Assembly (NCBI GenBank): GCA_937957805.1
Contig: CALFXW010000120.1
Span: 1 to 27,347, forward strand
Direction of reading: 5' to 3'
Origin: an uncultured Sphingopyxis sp.
Lineage (GTDB): Bacteria; Pseudomonadota; Alphaproteobacteria; Sphingomonadales; Sphingomonadaceae
DNA: 27,347 bases
A model generated the notes under the pieces. That model ran no database searches, had not been told where the DNA came from, and saw only the letters and a program-made list of their open reading frames with translations. The position numbers were made by a program, and so were the translations under genes. Positions 5,911-14,419 of the stretch are shown in pieces (within the stretch, counting starts at the first letter, position 1; the number at the start of each line of letters is the position of its first letter).

Positions 5911-8898
5911 TCAGAAGCGGGTTTCGACCGATAAGGTGAAGCTGCGTCCACGCGGGTCGGCGACGCGCGGTTCCCAACTCGACCCCGCGCCGGTATTGCT
6001 GTCATAGGTGATGGCAAAGGGCGGATCGCGGTCGAACAAATTACGCACGCCGACAGTCGCACGGAAATGTTCGTTCAGCCGGTAGCCGACCGACAGATTA
6101 TAGATGATATATTCATTGACCCGTGGGTTGAAACCGGGGCGCACCACGCTGCCGTTGGCGATGCCGGGCAGTGCCTGATTGCGGTATCCGCTGCGGAAAA
6201 TCTGGCTCAGCGAAACCGTCCAATCCTCATTCGTCCAGCTGATGAACGCATTATGTTTCCAGCGCAGTCCCAAATCGCCAGCAAAGGTGAACTGGCCAAT
6301 CAGGCTCCCCCCCAAGCCGCTGGTCGGGGTCAGCGCTTCGCGTTTTTGCAACAAATAAGTGCCGTCCAAGCCAAAGGTCAGATTGCCACCAAAGGCCGCT
6401 TCCGCGCCGCGAAAGCTGATTTCCAGCCCCTGTGTGCGGCGACCACCGGCGTTAATCCACGTCCGGTCAATCGCCGTCACCATCCCCGTTCCGTCGCGAA
6501 TGAAGCGGTCCGGAAAGATTGCGGCATTGTCGATAAGCTGGCGCTCGGTCAAAATGACGATCGCACTATCGACCGCAATCCGCCACCAGTCGAACGACAG
6601 GCTGTAACGGTCGGCCGGTTCGATGACGACACCCAGGCTGAATTGTTCGGCGCTTTCGGGGCCGAGGTTCAAATTACCCCCGGTCAGGATATTGGGTTGG
6701 ATCAGCACACAATTGGGGTCGGTCGTGTTGGGGATACCGCCGGGGCACCGCACCGGATCGGCCAGATCACGCCCGGAATAGGGCGATTCGGTGATGCCGT
6801 TGAACACCTGATTAAAGGTCGGCACACGGAAACTGGTGTTGTAACTGCCCCGGAAACGCAGCCAGTCCACCGGACGATAGATAAAGCTGATCTTGGGGTT
6901 CGTCGTCGTGCCAAAACCGGTATAATCGTCGATGCGGGCAGCCGCCGTAACTTCCAGATTTTCCAATATCGGGAATAATATTTCGGCATAGGCCGCGCGC
7001 ACCGTTCGTTCCTTGGGCACCAGTGCATTCACATTGTCAAATGCAGCAAGGAAGATGTTGGGCGCGGTCGCCGCGCCTGCCGGTGAGCCATTAAAGCTGT
7101 ATGTTTCGCGGCGATAATCGACGCCAAAGGCGGCGCGCACCGTGCCGCCCCAAATGTCGAACAAGGACCCTGAAACCGAACTGTCAAATTGCAGCACTTC
7201 ATATCTGCCGCCGTAAAGTGTCGTTCCAGCCGCCGAAATCGCCGCCAGCCCGTCGAGTGCGGCCTGACTTTGTTCGATCGAAAATGGGTTTAATATCCCC
7301 GCATTGAGCAGTCCGGCGAGGCCCGGCGTGGTTGCCCCCGGTGCAATCGGTGCATTGGGGTCTGGGGCACCGTTCGACAATGTCCCGCGATAAAAATAGC
7401 CGCTGCCGAGCAGCGAGGAAGATTCGCTGCGCGCATAGCTGCCGCCGACGCGATAATCCCATGCATCGGACAATGGCCCGTCGACCCCGCCCGCGATGCG
7501 GAATGTATTGGTGTTGGTGGTATATTCGCGCGGGCCACAGGCGATGCAACGCCAGCGAAAGCCGATCGGGCGCCCATAATTGGGGATGATTGCGGGGAAT
7601 TGCGCCGCAATCGCATTGAACACCGCATTATATGTCGGCGCGGTCAGCGCGTTGAGCGGATATGCCACCGGCAGGTTGGACGTATTGCCCGATATTTGCG
7701 CGTTCGAAAAACGCTTGGCAGAATCGGCATCCGACCCCGTCACCTCGACATATAGCTCATGCTCTTCGGCAAGGCGCAACGTCGCCCGCGCATAATAAGT
7801 CAGTGTTTCAATCGGCTGCTGCAACACCGATGCCCGGCCCGTATCCCATGCGCAGGCAAAGGCAGCACCGGGGTTGGCCCATAGTTCGGCGTCATAGGCC
7901 ATGCCGCCGTCCATCGATTCGCAGCCCGCACCGCCCGGCAGGTCGAGCGGGTTGATCCCCGCATTGGCGCGCACCGTCGTCCCCGGAAATACCAATCCCG
8001 GCAGCAAAGTCCCGCCGCTCGACCCGCCGAGCAAGGTGCCACCGGGATAATATAGCGCAGAGGGGTTGAGCGGAAATGCGGTGGCGAGCGGTGTGCCGCG
8101 CGTGTCCACCGACAGGCCACGGTCGGGCTGGTTGCCGTTGACAAAACTGCGCTGGTCACCGCGCAGCGCGTTATTCCAGCGATAACTCACCGCCGCCATG
8201 ATGTTGAAGCCATTATCGTCGAGGTCACCCCAACCCGCGATACCCGACAGGCTGTAAATCCGCCCACCGTCCGCTTCGGGGATGTCCAAAAATCCGTTGA
8301 GCCCGACCCCCTGAAAATCGGTGCGGGTGATATAGTTGATGACCCCGCCGACAGCGTCGGTGCCGTAAATCGCCGAAGCCCCGTCCTTTAGCACCTCCAC
8401 CCGTTCGATCGCAGCGAGCGGAATCTGGTTGACGTCCACCGCCGAACCCGACAGCCCGTGCGCTGCAACCCGCCGACCGTTGAGCAGGATCAGTGTCGCC
8501 GCCGCCCCCTGCCCGCGCAAATTGGCCGCCGACAGGCCATTGGTGCCGCGCTGTGCGCCCGTCACAACGTCCGAATTGGATGCCAGATTGTCCGCGCCCG
8601 TGCCGTTGGTCGACAGAAATTGGATCATCTGTTCGGGGCTGGAAATCCCCTCCCGCGTCAGATCGTCGGGGGAGATTATTTGCAAGGGCAGGGCCTGATC
8701 GGTCGGGTCGCGGCGAATGCGCGTCCCCGTCACCAAAATATCGCGATTTTGCCCCGCCTGTTCGGCATTATCCTGCGGCGCATTGGGGCTGGCTGGCGGC
8801 GGAACATTTTGCGCCATCGCCGGGTCGGCGCACATCAATGCCGCAATCGCCACGCCCGTTGCCAGATGCGCGCGCGCAAACAGATTATTATCTTTCAT
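5911..8898 (-). CDS. TonB-dependent outer membrane receptor
   Basis: A 995-residue outer-membrane active transporter. The N-terminus is a Sec signal peptide ending ADPAMAQ. It is followed by a disordered Pro/Asn/Gln region and a TonB-box-like DILVTGTRI. The plug domain shows AANLRGQGAAATLILLNGRRV and the hallmark IERVEVLKDGASAIYGTDAVGGVINY. The long remainder is the 22-stranded barrel, closing in a terminal aromatic residue (SVETRF). Loop cysteine pairs (CIAC; a pair near the middle) suggest disulfide-bonded extracellular loops. The ATG at 8898 is chosen over one at 8922 because a G-rich GGGGGG lies about 4 bases before it and the signal peptide then starts MKDNNLF. The substrate is unknown. 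It is oddly placed between rplA and rplJ. Confidence 0.95.
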   Translation of the reverse strand: MKDNNLFARAHLATGVAIAALMCADPAMAQNVPPPASPNAPQDNAEQAGQNRDILVTGTRIRRDPTDQALPLQIISPDDLTREGISSPEQMIQFLSTNGTGADNLASNSDVVTGAQRGTNGLSAANLRGQGAAATLILLNGRRVAAHGLSGSAVDVNQIPLAAIERVEVLKDGASAIYGTDAVGGVINYITRTDFQGVGLNGFLDIPEADGGRIYSLSGIAGWGDLDDNGFNIMAAVSYRWNNALRGDQRSFVNGNQPDRGLSVDTRGTPLATAFPLNPSALYYPGGTLLGGSSGGTLLPGLVFPGTTVRANAGINPLDLPGGAGCESMDGGMAYDAELWANPGAAFACAWDTGRASVLQQPIETLTYYARATLRLAEEHELYVEVTGSDADSAKRFSNAQISGNTSNLPVAYPLNALTAPTYNAVFNAIAAQFPAIIPNYGRPIGFRWRCIACGPREYTTNTNTFRIAGGVDGPLSDAWDYRVGGSYARSESSSLLGSGYFYRGTLSNGAPDPNAPIAPGATTPGLAGLLNAGILNPFSIEQSQAALDGLAAISAAGTTLYGGRYEVLQFDSSVSGSLFDIWGGTVRAAFGVDYRRETYSFNGSPAGAATAPNIFLAAFDNVNALVPKERTVRAAYAEILFPILENLEVTAAARIDDYTGFGTTTNPKISFIYRPVDWLRFRGSYNTSFRVPTFNQVFNGITESPYSGRDLADPVRCPGGIPNTTDPNCVLIQPNILTGGNLNLGPESAEQFSLGVVIEPADRYSLSFDWWRIAVDSAIVILTERQLIDNAAIFPDRFIRDGTGMVTAIDRTWINAGGRRTQGLEISFRGAEAAFGGNLTFGLDGTYLLQKREALTPTSGLGGSLIGQFTFAGDLGLRWKHNAFISWTNEDWTVSLSQIFRSGYRNQALPGIANGSVVRPGFNPRVNEYIIYNLSVGYRLNEHFRATVGVRNLFDRDPPFAITYDSNTGAGSSWEPRVADPRGRSFTLSVETRF

Positions 8899-9010
8899 AA
8901 TACCCCCCGAAATGGACCGCATTCGGCATTATTCCGATCTGCAATTGGCACAATAAACGCCAAAAGCCGCAGCGACGCTAGCGAAAAATGGGGCGGCAAT
9001 TGCAGCATGC

Positions 9011-9038
9011 TTGACTTTGGCCGCGCCTGTGCTAGTCG
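9011..9038 (+). promoter_or_regulatory. Sigma-70 promoter for rplJL
   Basis: TTGACT (9011-9016) and TAGTCG (9033-9038), with a preceding GC giving GCTAGT, are separated by 16 bases. This is the common look of strong housekeeping promoters in sphingomonads. It lies about 270 bases before rplJ and just upstream of the L10-leader-like RNA. Its presence would let rplJL be transcribed independently of rplKA. Confidence 0.6.
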
Positions 9039-9104
9039 CCCGCCCCGACTGATGTCGCCGCAAGGTGTCATCGTTCGCCGTCCGAGACTGCAGGTGGGGT
9101 TAGC

Positions 9105-9290
9105 CCCTTAAATTGCCAGCATAGACGGGGATATGTCTTTACCAAGCTGACCAAGGGATATTCCCGGTCGGTGCAGGCGTTCAGCCCCCCAAGGGGCAGG
9201 CAACGCGACTTTCCCCACGGACATTTGAAGTAGCCGGTGCTGCCTCTGGCTGTTCCGGCATGTTTTGAGCCGTCCGCATCCTATTGATGC
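9105..9290 (+). ncRNA. L10-leader-like cis-regulatory RNA
   Basis: The long untranslated region before rplJ folds in ways resembling the ribosomal protein L10 leader, which L10(L12)4 binds to repress rplJL. GGGGATAT (9127-9134) pairs with ATATTCCC (9158-9165, one G-U). GCGTT (9177-9181) pairs with AACGC (9202-9206) and encloses GCCCC/GGGGC (9184-9188 with 9193-9197), separated by an asymmetric CA/AGGC internal loop that could form a kink-turn. The position, length and purine-rich internal loops fit. The family match is from memory of the general structure, not from a covariance search. Confidence 0.5.
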
Positions 9291-9311
9291 GGGCATGTGT
9301 GGAGAAATGGC

Positions 9312-9827
9312 ATGGACCGCAATGAAAAGGCCGAATTGGTCGCTTCGCTGCGCGAATCGCTTTCTGATGCCGGGTCGGTGATTGTTACGCGCAATCTGGG
9401 CCTGACCGTCGCCGAATCGACGGTGCTTCGGAACAAGATTCGTGACGCGGGTGCGAGCTATAAGGTCGCAAAAAATCGTCTTGCCAAAATCGCGCTCGAC
9501 GGCACCGCCTATGTCGGCATCAGCGATTTGCTGACCGGCCCCACCGCCCTTGCCAGCAGCAGCGACGCCGTCACTGCCGCCAAGATTGTGGTGGAATTTG
9601 CCAAAACCAACGATCGTTTGGAAATCGTTGGCGGCGGCATGGGTGATACCGTGCTCGACGTTGCAGGGGTGAAGGCCTTGGCCGAACTGCCCTCGCTCGA
9701 CGAATTGCGCGCGAAAATCGTGGGCCTTGTCCAGGCTCCGGCAACCAAGCTGGCGCAGATCGCGCAAGCCCCTGCCGGGCAATTGGCCCGCGTGTTTGGT
9801 GCCTATGGCGCCAAGCAGGCCGCCTGA
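9312..9827 (+). CDS. rplJ: 50S ribosomal protein L10
   Basis: A 171-residue L10, the stalk base that anchors L7/L12 dimers. The N-terminal domain starts MDRNEKAELVASLRESL and contains GLTVAESTVLRNKIRDAGASYKVAKNRLAKIAL-type rRNA-binding sequence. The C-terminal helix (DELRAKIVGLVQAPATKLAQ...) binds L12. Length is normal. The ATG at 9312 is preferred to a GTG at 9297 because GGAG (9301-9304) is 7 bases before it and homologues begin MDR. rplL follows 39 bases later. It is preceded by its own promoter and leader RNA instead of by rplA. Confidence 0.97.
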   Translation: MDRNEKAELVASLRESLSDAGSVIVTRNLGLTVAESTVLRNKIRDAGASYKVAKNRLAKIALDGTAYVGISDLLTGPTALASSSDAVTAAKIVVEFAKTNDRLEIVGGGMGDTVLDVAGVKALAELPSLDELRAKIVGLVQAPATKLAQIAQAPAGQLARVFGAYGAKQAA

Positions 9828-9866
9828 CACTTTCCATTTTAACCGATTAATTTCAGGAGAATATCC

Positions 9867-10238
9867 ATGGCTGATCTTGCCAAGATTGTAGAAGACCTGT
9901 CGGCGCTGACCGTTTTGGAAGCCGCTGAACTTTCCAAGATGCTCGAAGAAAAATGGGGCGTCTCTGCCGCTGCTGCGGTTGCAGTTGCAGCCCCCGGTGG
10001 TGCTGCTGCCCCCGCCGTCGAAGAAAAGGATGAATTCGACGTCATCCTGACCGGCGATGGTGGCAACAAGATTAACGTCATCAAGGAAGTGCGCGCGATC
10101 ACGGGCCTCGGCCTCGGCGAAGCCAAGGCGCTGGTTGAATCGGCTCCCAAGGCCGTCAAGGAAGGCGTCAACAAGGCTGAAGCTGAAGATCTGAAAAAGA
10201 AGCTGGAAGCCGCTGGCGCGACCGTCGAACTGAAGTAA
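9867..10238 (+). CDS. rplL: 50S ribosomal protein L7/L12
   Basis: A 123-residue L7/L12, the multicopy stalk protein that recruits and stimulates translational GTPases. The N-terminal dimerisation helices (MADLAKIVEDLSALTVLEAAELSKMLEEKWGV-type) are followed by an Ala/Pro/Val-rich hinge. The C-terminal globular domain includes EFDVILTGDGGNKINVIKEVR and ITGLGLGEAKALVESAPK, the EF-G/EF-Tu contact surface. AGGAG lies at 9854-9858. It is followed by a terminator and then by an opposing beta-lactamase gene; rpoB is not downstream, unlike in many bacteria. Confidence 0.98.
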   Translation: MADLAKIVEDLSALTVLEAAELSKMLEEKWGVSAAAAVAVAAPGGAAAPAVEEKDEFDVILTGDGGNKINVIKEVRAITGLGLGEAKALVESAPKAVKEGVNKAEAEDLKKKLEAAGATVELK

Positions 10239-10256
10239 GTCCGACGGCAAGAATAT

Positions 10257-10290
10257 GGGGGCGGTGCCATGCGGCGCTGCCCCCTTTTCT
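10257..10290 (+). terminator. Terminator after rplL
   Basis: A 12-bp stem (10257-10268 with 10273-10284, two G-U pairs) with an ATGC loop is followed by TTTTCT. It ends the rplJL unit, with a further TTTTT at 10301-10305, ahead of the converging beta-lactamase gene. Confidence 0.85.
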
Positions 10291-10313
10291 ATGTCTGGCG
10301 TTTTTACCCTATT

Positions 10314-11417
10314 CTATTGCCCGTGGAACTGCGCCACGGCGCGGCTGACCCCCTGCATCAACGCCATACGCTGTGGCACGCTGGCGGTTGTATCACCCAG
10401 CATCACAGCGACCGCATAGCGCGTGCCGTCGGGCGCGGTTAAAATCGCCACATCATTATAGCCGGTGGCGACCCCGCCCAATTCCTGTCCGGTGCCGGTT
10501 TTATGCGCCACCCGCCAGCCCGCCGGAACACCCGCGCGCAGCCGCTGCGGCCCGCTGGTCACCCGCGACAATGTATCGAGCATCAACGCGGTGGAGGGTG
10601 GGGACAATAATTCTCCGCGCGCCAATGCACCCAGCGCCGCTGTAATTGCCAAGGGGCTGGCACCGTCCTCTGGATCCGCGAGATAGCGTTGCAATGCTTC
10701 GCGGCGCACCGCCATCGGCACTGCACCGCGCGCGGTCTGGAAATTGCGCGCGACCGAATAACGCTGCTGCCATTCCATGCCCGCGATGTGGCTTTGCAAC
10801 AAACGCTCGCCCGGACCAAAACGGATGCGGCCCAATTGATGGTCATCGATAAAGCGGCGCACCGCGTCTGGCCCGCCCACCCGGCGCAGCAAGGCATCAT
10901 TGGCGCTATTATCGCTGGTGGTGATCGCCAGGTCGAGCAGGCGGCTGAGGCTGATGTGCAAGCGCCCCTCCCGCCGCACCTGTTCCGCGAGCGGCTGGTG
11001 AAACAGCGTCAGATCATCGCTGGTGATTGTCACCTCTTCATCGAGGTTGATGCGCCCGGCATCCACCTGTGACAAGAGGGTCAGCGCCACCCATGTCTTG
11101 GAAACGCTTTGCTGCGGGAAATATTCATCGCCGCGCCGCGAAATCGACCAATTGCCATCAATCCGGCGAACCGCAATTCCCGTTCGGCCGGGAAAAGTCC
11201 GCCAAAGTTCATGTATCTGCGCCTCCAACCCTGTGGGTGGGCGATTCACGTCGGCGGTTGGCCGGTTGGCTGGCGGCGGCACGGGCCGCCACGGCGGACG
11301 GGCGTTACTGGGTGGGGGCGGACTATGGTCTGGGCTGGCTGGAACGGCGCTCGCACAACCGCCGAGCATCAACGCCGCACCCATCAAAGCCAACCCGTTA
11401 CGCACAAAATTCGACAA
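10314..11417 (-). CDS. Class A beta-lactamase-family lipoprotein
   Basis: A 367-residue serine beta-lactamase-fold hydrolase. The N-terminus is a lipoprotein signal with lipobox LGGC (Cys21), then a proline-rich linker to about residue 62, so the enzyme is probably membrane-tethered in the periplasm. Class A motifs: S104-VSK107 (SxxK), S168-DN170 (SDN) and K306-TG308 (KTG). The SxxK-SDN distance is normal. The SDN-KTG interval is about 34 residues longer than in TEM-type enzymes. Glu240 is spaced correctly before KTG to be the Glu166 equivalent, with Glu215 the alternative. The TTG at 11417 is chosen for its AAAGGGA 7 bases upstream; a GTG at 11438 without Shine-Dalgarno would add 7 residues. 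It could hydrolyse beta-lactams or be a non-resistance serine hydrolase. No ampR-like gene is adjacent. Confidence 0.88.
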   Translation of the reverse strand: MSNFVRNGLALMGAALMLGGCASAVPASPDHSPPPPSNARPPWRPVPPPANRPTADVNRPPTGLEAQIHELWRTFPGRTGIAVRRIDGNWSISRRGDEYFPQQSVSKTWVALTLLSQVDAGRINLDEEVTITSDDLTLFHQPLAEQVRREGRLHISLSRLLDLAITTSDNSANDALLRRVGGPDAVRRFIDDHQLGRIRFGPGERLLQSHIAGMEWQQRYSVARNFQTARGAVPMAVRREALQRYLADPEDGASPLAITAALGALARGELLSPPSTALMLDTLSRVTSGPQRLRAGVPAGWRVAHKTGTGQELGGVATGYNDVAILTAPDGTRYAVAVMLGDTTASVPQRMALMQGVSRAVAQFHGQ

Positions 11418-11598
11418 AATCAGATCCCTTTGTTTCACGGGATATAATGCCAAGCCGCTGCCCCGGGGGCGAGGGGCGCTGCGACGAATGATTCCCTGAC
11501 AGCGATGAGATGAGCCGATACTATGATTGACGCCTGCCCCTGCGGGCCTAAGCAGGGCAGCGACGCGCAAAAATCGCGCCATGGCAGGAGGATGGACG

Positions 11599-12822
11599 AT
11601 GAGTCTCGACGGACAATTTGACGGCAATGTCTGGCAGGATGCCGCCGATGGCGAATTTGATGCCATGGTTGACCTGCGCCGCGCCATCCACCGCGAACCC
11701 GAACTGGGCCTGTCGAACCCCAAGACGCGCGACAAGATTCGCGCCGCGCTCGCCGATTTGCCAATCCAGTGGCGCGAAGGGCCATCGACGACCGGCCTCA
11801 TCGGCATTTTGGAGGGGGCATCGGGCGGCAATGGCCGCACCATATTGCTGCGCGGGGACATGGACGCGCTGCCGATGAGTGAGGAAACCGGCCTGCCCTT
11901 TTCCAGCACGGTCGCTGGCGCGATGCATGCGTGCGGCCATGATTCGCATGTCGCCATGCTGGCGGGCGCGGCAAGGATTTTATGCGCCAACCGCGACCGG
12001 CTGGCCGGGCGGGTGCTGTTCATGTTCCAACCGGGGGAGGAGGGGCACCACGGCGCGCGCCACATGCTCGACGATGGGTTGATTGACCCCCTGCCCGATG
12101 CAGCCTTTGCGCTCCACATTTCGCCCAACGCGCCGCACGGCCTGTTTACCGGGCGCGCCGGGCCGCTGCTCGCCTCCACCGACAAGGTCAAGATAAAGGT
12201 CAGCGGCAAGGGCGGCCATGCGTCGATGCCGCATGATGCCATCGACCCTGTCCCCATTGCCTGCGCCATCGTTGGCGCGATCCAGCAAATGGTGACGCGC
12301 CAAGTGCCGGTTTTTGACCCCTGTGTCGTCACCATCGGCAAGATTGCGGCGGGCACCACCGACAATGTTATCCCCGAATTTGCCGATATGCTGGGCACCA
12401 TCCGCACCCTGTCGCCCGAACGGCGCGCCGATGTGCAGGCGCGGATAAAATCGATCGCCGAACATATTGCGCTGGCGCATGGCGCAAGCGCCGCCGTCGA
12501 ATTTACCGAAGGCTTTCCGGTGACGCTGTGCGACAGCCGCGCGGTTGCCTTTGGCGAACGGGTCATCCACGATATGTTCGGGCCGGACGCCTTTGTCACC
12601 ATGCCCGCACCGATGATGGGCGGCGAAGATTTCTCTTACGTCCTCAACAAAGTGCCGGGCGCAATGTTCTTTTTGGGGGCCAGCCATGAAGGCGATGATT
12701 GGCGGCACTGCTGCGGCCTTCATTCCAACCATATGGTGATGGATGAAAAAATCATGGCGCGCGGTGCAGCCATCCACGCCGCCTTTGCCGAACGCTTTTT
12801 GGCCGAAGGCTGGGGGGATTAA
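11599..12822 (+). CDS. M20-family amidohydrolase (hippurate/IAA-amino-acid hydrolase-like)
   Basis: A 407-residue metal-dependent amidohydrolase of the M20D group, which cleaves N-acyl amino acids such as hippurate, IAA-amino acids or N-acetyl-diaminopimelate. The catalytic domain starts DLRRAIHREPELGL and has LLRGDMDALPM, HACGHDSHVAML (Cys112 and His114 bind metal), the QPGEEG acid pair (Glu147/148), and LHISP (His173). The dimerisation domain follows with GKGGHASMPHDAIDP. Late residues MMGGEDFSYV and LHSNHM complete the site. The ATG at 11599 has AGGAGG at 11586-11591, 7 bases upstream. Its stop is 7 bases from that of nadB, which converges on it. The substrate cannot be fixed from sequence. 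Confidence 0.93.
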   Translation: MSLDGQFDGNVWQDAADGEFDAMVDLRRAIHREPELGLSNPKTRDKIRAALADLPIQWREGPSTTGLIGILEGASGGNGRTILLRGDMDALPMSEETGLPFSSTVAGAMHACGHDSHVAMLAGAARILCANRDRLAGRVLFMFQPGEEGHHGARHMLDDGLIDPLPDAAFALHISPNAPHGLFTGRAGPLLASTDKVKIKVSGKGGHASMPHDAIDPVPIACAIVGAIQQMVTRQVPVFDPCVVTIGKIAAGTTDNVIPEFADMLGTIRTLSPERRADVQARIKSIAEHIALAHGASAAVEFTEGFPVTLCDSRAVAFGERVIHDMFGPDAFVTMPAPMMGGEDFSYVLNKVPGAMFFLGASHEGDDWRHCCGLHSNHMVMDEKIMARGAAIHAAFAERFLAEGWGD

Positions 12823-12829
12823 GCCAGAG

Positions 12830-14419
12830 TTACGGCACCAGCACCGTATCGCGGGCTTCGGGTAAAAGCTTCGGGAAATCGCTGTTGTAATGGAGCCCGC
12901 GGCTTTCCTTGCGACTAAGCGCGCTGCGCACAATCAGCCGCGCCACCTCCACCAGATTACGCAGTTCGATAAGGTCGGGGGTGACGCGGAAATTACCGTA
13001 ATAATCATCCACTTCGCCCGCCAGTAAATTGACGCGGTGCATCGCGCGTTCGAGGCGCTTGGTGGTGCGGACGATGCCGACATAATCCCACATGAAGCGG
13101 CGGATTTCCCGCCAATTATGCTGGACGATCACTTCTTCGTCCGCCTCACTCACCCGGCTTTCATCCCACGCCCGGATGGCGGGTGGTGGCGGCAGATCGT
13201 CAAAGCCGCGCAAAATATCCTGCGCCGCCGCATCGCCATAAACAAAACATTCGAGCAGGCTGTTCGACGCGAGCCGGTTTGCACCATGGAGGCCGGACAT
13301 CGTCACCTCCCCCGCCGCATATAGGCCGGGCAGGTCGGTGCGCCCGCACCGGTCCACAACCACCCCGCCACAAGTATAATGTTGCGCGGGGACGACGGGG
13401 ATCGGTTGGCGCGTCATATCAATGCCAAGCCCCAATAATTTGTCATGGATGTTGGGGAAATGGCCGCGCACAAAGTCCGCATCGCGGTGACTGATGTCGA
13501 GGTGGACAAAATCCAACCCCAGTCGTTTCAGTTCATGGTCGATGGCGCGCGCGACAATGTCACGCGGGGCGAGTTCGGCGCGGTCGTCAAAGCGCGGCAT
13601 GAAGCGTTCGCCATTGGTTGGCAGTTTGAGCAGGCCACCCTCACCGCGTACCGCCTCTGTAATCAGGAAATTCTTCGTCTCCCGATTATAAAGGCAGGTC
13701 GGGTGAAACTGCATAAATTCCATATTGGCGACGCGGCAGCCCGCGCGCCACGCCATGGCAATGCCGTCCCCCGTCGCCCCCGATGGCGCGGTGGAAAATA
13801 AATAGGTGCGCCCTGCCCCGCCGGTCGCCAAAATCGTCGCGCGCGCGCAAAAAGCGTCCACCTTTTGCCCCGACCGGCTGAATGCATAGGCGCCCCAGAC
13901 ATGGCCCGACCCGGAAAATGCCTGCTGATGCCGCCCGGTGATGAGGTCAATCGCCACCATGTCGGGCATAAGGCGGATATTGGGGTGGGCAGCGGCCGCG
14001 CGCTGCAACGCCTGTTGCACCGCCCAGCCGGTCGCATCATCGACATGGACGATACGACGGTGCGAATGGCCGCCTTCGCGCGTTAAATGCCAACGTTCGC
14101 CCAGCGACAAATTGCCATCGTTAAAGGGGACGCCCAGCCCCGCCAGCCGTTCAATCGCTGCGGGCGCATTTTCAACAACAAATTCCACAGTTTCGCGATC
14201 ATTCAGCCCCGCGCCCGCCACCATCGTATCACGAATATGGCTGTCGAACGTGTCACCCGCATCCAAAACGGCGGCGATACCCCCCTGCGCCCAGCCGGTG
14301 GCACCATCGCTGATCGCCCCCTTGGCGAGCACGGTGACCTGATATTTTTCTGCCAAAGCCAACGCGGCGGTAAGCCCTGCTGCACCCGAACCGATGATGA
14401 GGATATCGCTTTCCATCAT
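12830..14419 (-). CDS. nadB: L-aspartate oxidase
   Basis: A 529-residue flavoenzyme that oxidises L-aspartate to iminoaspartate, the first step of de novo NAD synthesis. The FAD-binding GSGAAGL motif is at residues 10-16. The family-specific blocks are DGATGWAQGGIA, ERWHLTREGGHSHRRI with its substrate-binding HTRE-type region, QFHPTCLY, LITEAVRGEGG, and VPAQHYTCGGV followed by GLYAAGEVTMSGLHGANRLASNSLLE. The C-terminal helical domain is complete (SRKESRGLHYNSDFP). The ATG at 14419 overlaps the TGA of the upstream kinase as ATGA; an in-frame ATG at 14416 is an alternative. nadA and nadC are not in the window. It is the last gene of an operon with an ABC ATPase and a kinase. Confidence 0.97.
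   Translation of the reverse strand: MMESDILIIGSGAAGLTAALALAEKYQVTVLAKGAISDGATGWAQGGIAAVLDAGDTFDSHIRDTMVAGAGLNDRETVEFVVENAPAAIERLAGLGVPFNDGNLSLGERWHLTREGGHSHRRIVHVDDATGWAVQQALQRAAAAHPNIRLMPDMVAIDLITGRHQQAFSGSGHVWGAYAFSRSGQKVDAFCARATILATGGAGRTYLFSTAPSGATGDGIAMAWRAGCRVANMEFMQFHPTCLYNRETKNFLITEAVRGEGGLLKLPTNGERFMPRFDDRAELAPRDIVARAIDHELKRLGLDFVHLDISHRDADFVRGHFPNIHDKLLGLGIDMTRQPIPVVPAQHYTCGGVVVDRCGRTDLPGLYAAGEVTMSGLHGANRLASNSLLECFVYGDAAAQDILRGFDDLPPPPAIRAWDESRVSEADEEVIVQHNWREIRRFMWDYVGIVRTTKRLERAMHRVNLLAGEVDDYYGNFRVTPDLIELRNLVEVARLIVRSALSRKESRGLHYNSDFPKLLPEARDTVLVP

Noticed and set aside
6067..6978. A 303-residue plus-strand frame antisense to the first TonB receptor
   Set aside because: It lies within a receptor gene with intact plug and barrel landmarks; no motif of its own.
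5911..8898. Horizontal island around the TonB receptor
   Set aside because: No integrase, repeats or tRNA flanks, and composition resembles the neighbours; kept only as a layout finding.
11418..12602. Extension of the beta-lactamase frame by almost 400 residues on the minus strand
   Set aside because: It runs antisense through the amidohydrolase, has no recognisable motif, and the real protein has a lipobox start inside the frame. Long antisense frames are common in this composition.
11980..12933. A 317-residue minus-strand frame antisense to the amidohydrolase
   Set aside because: The amidohydrolase carries a full set of metal and catalytic residues; this frame has none.
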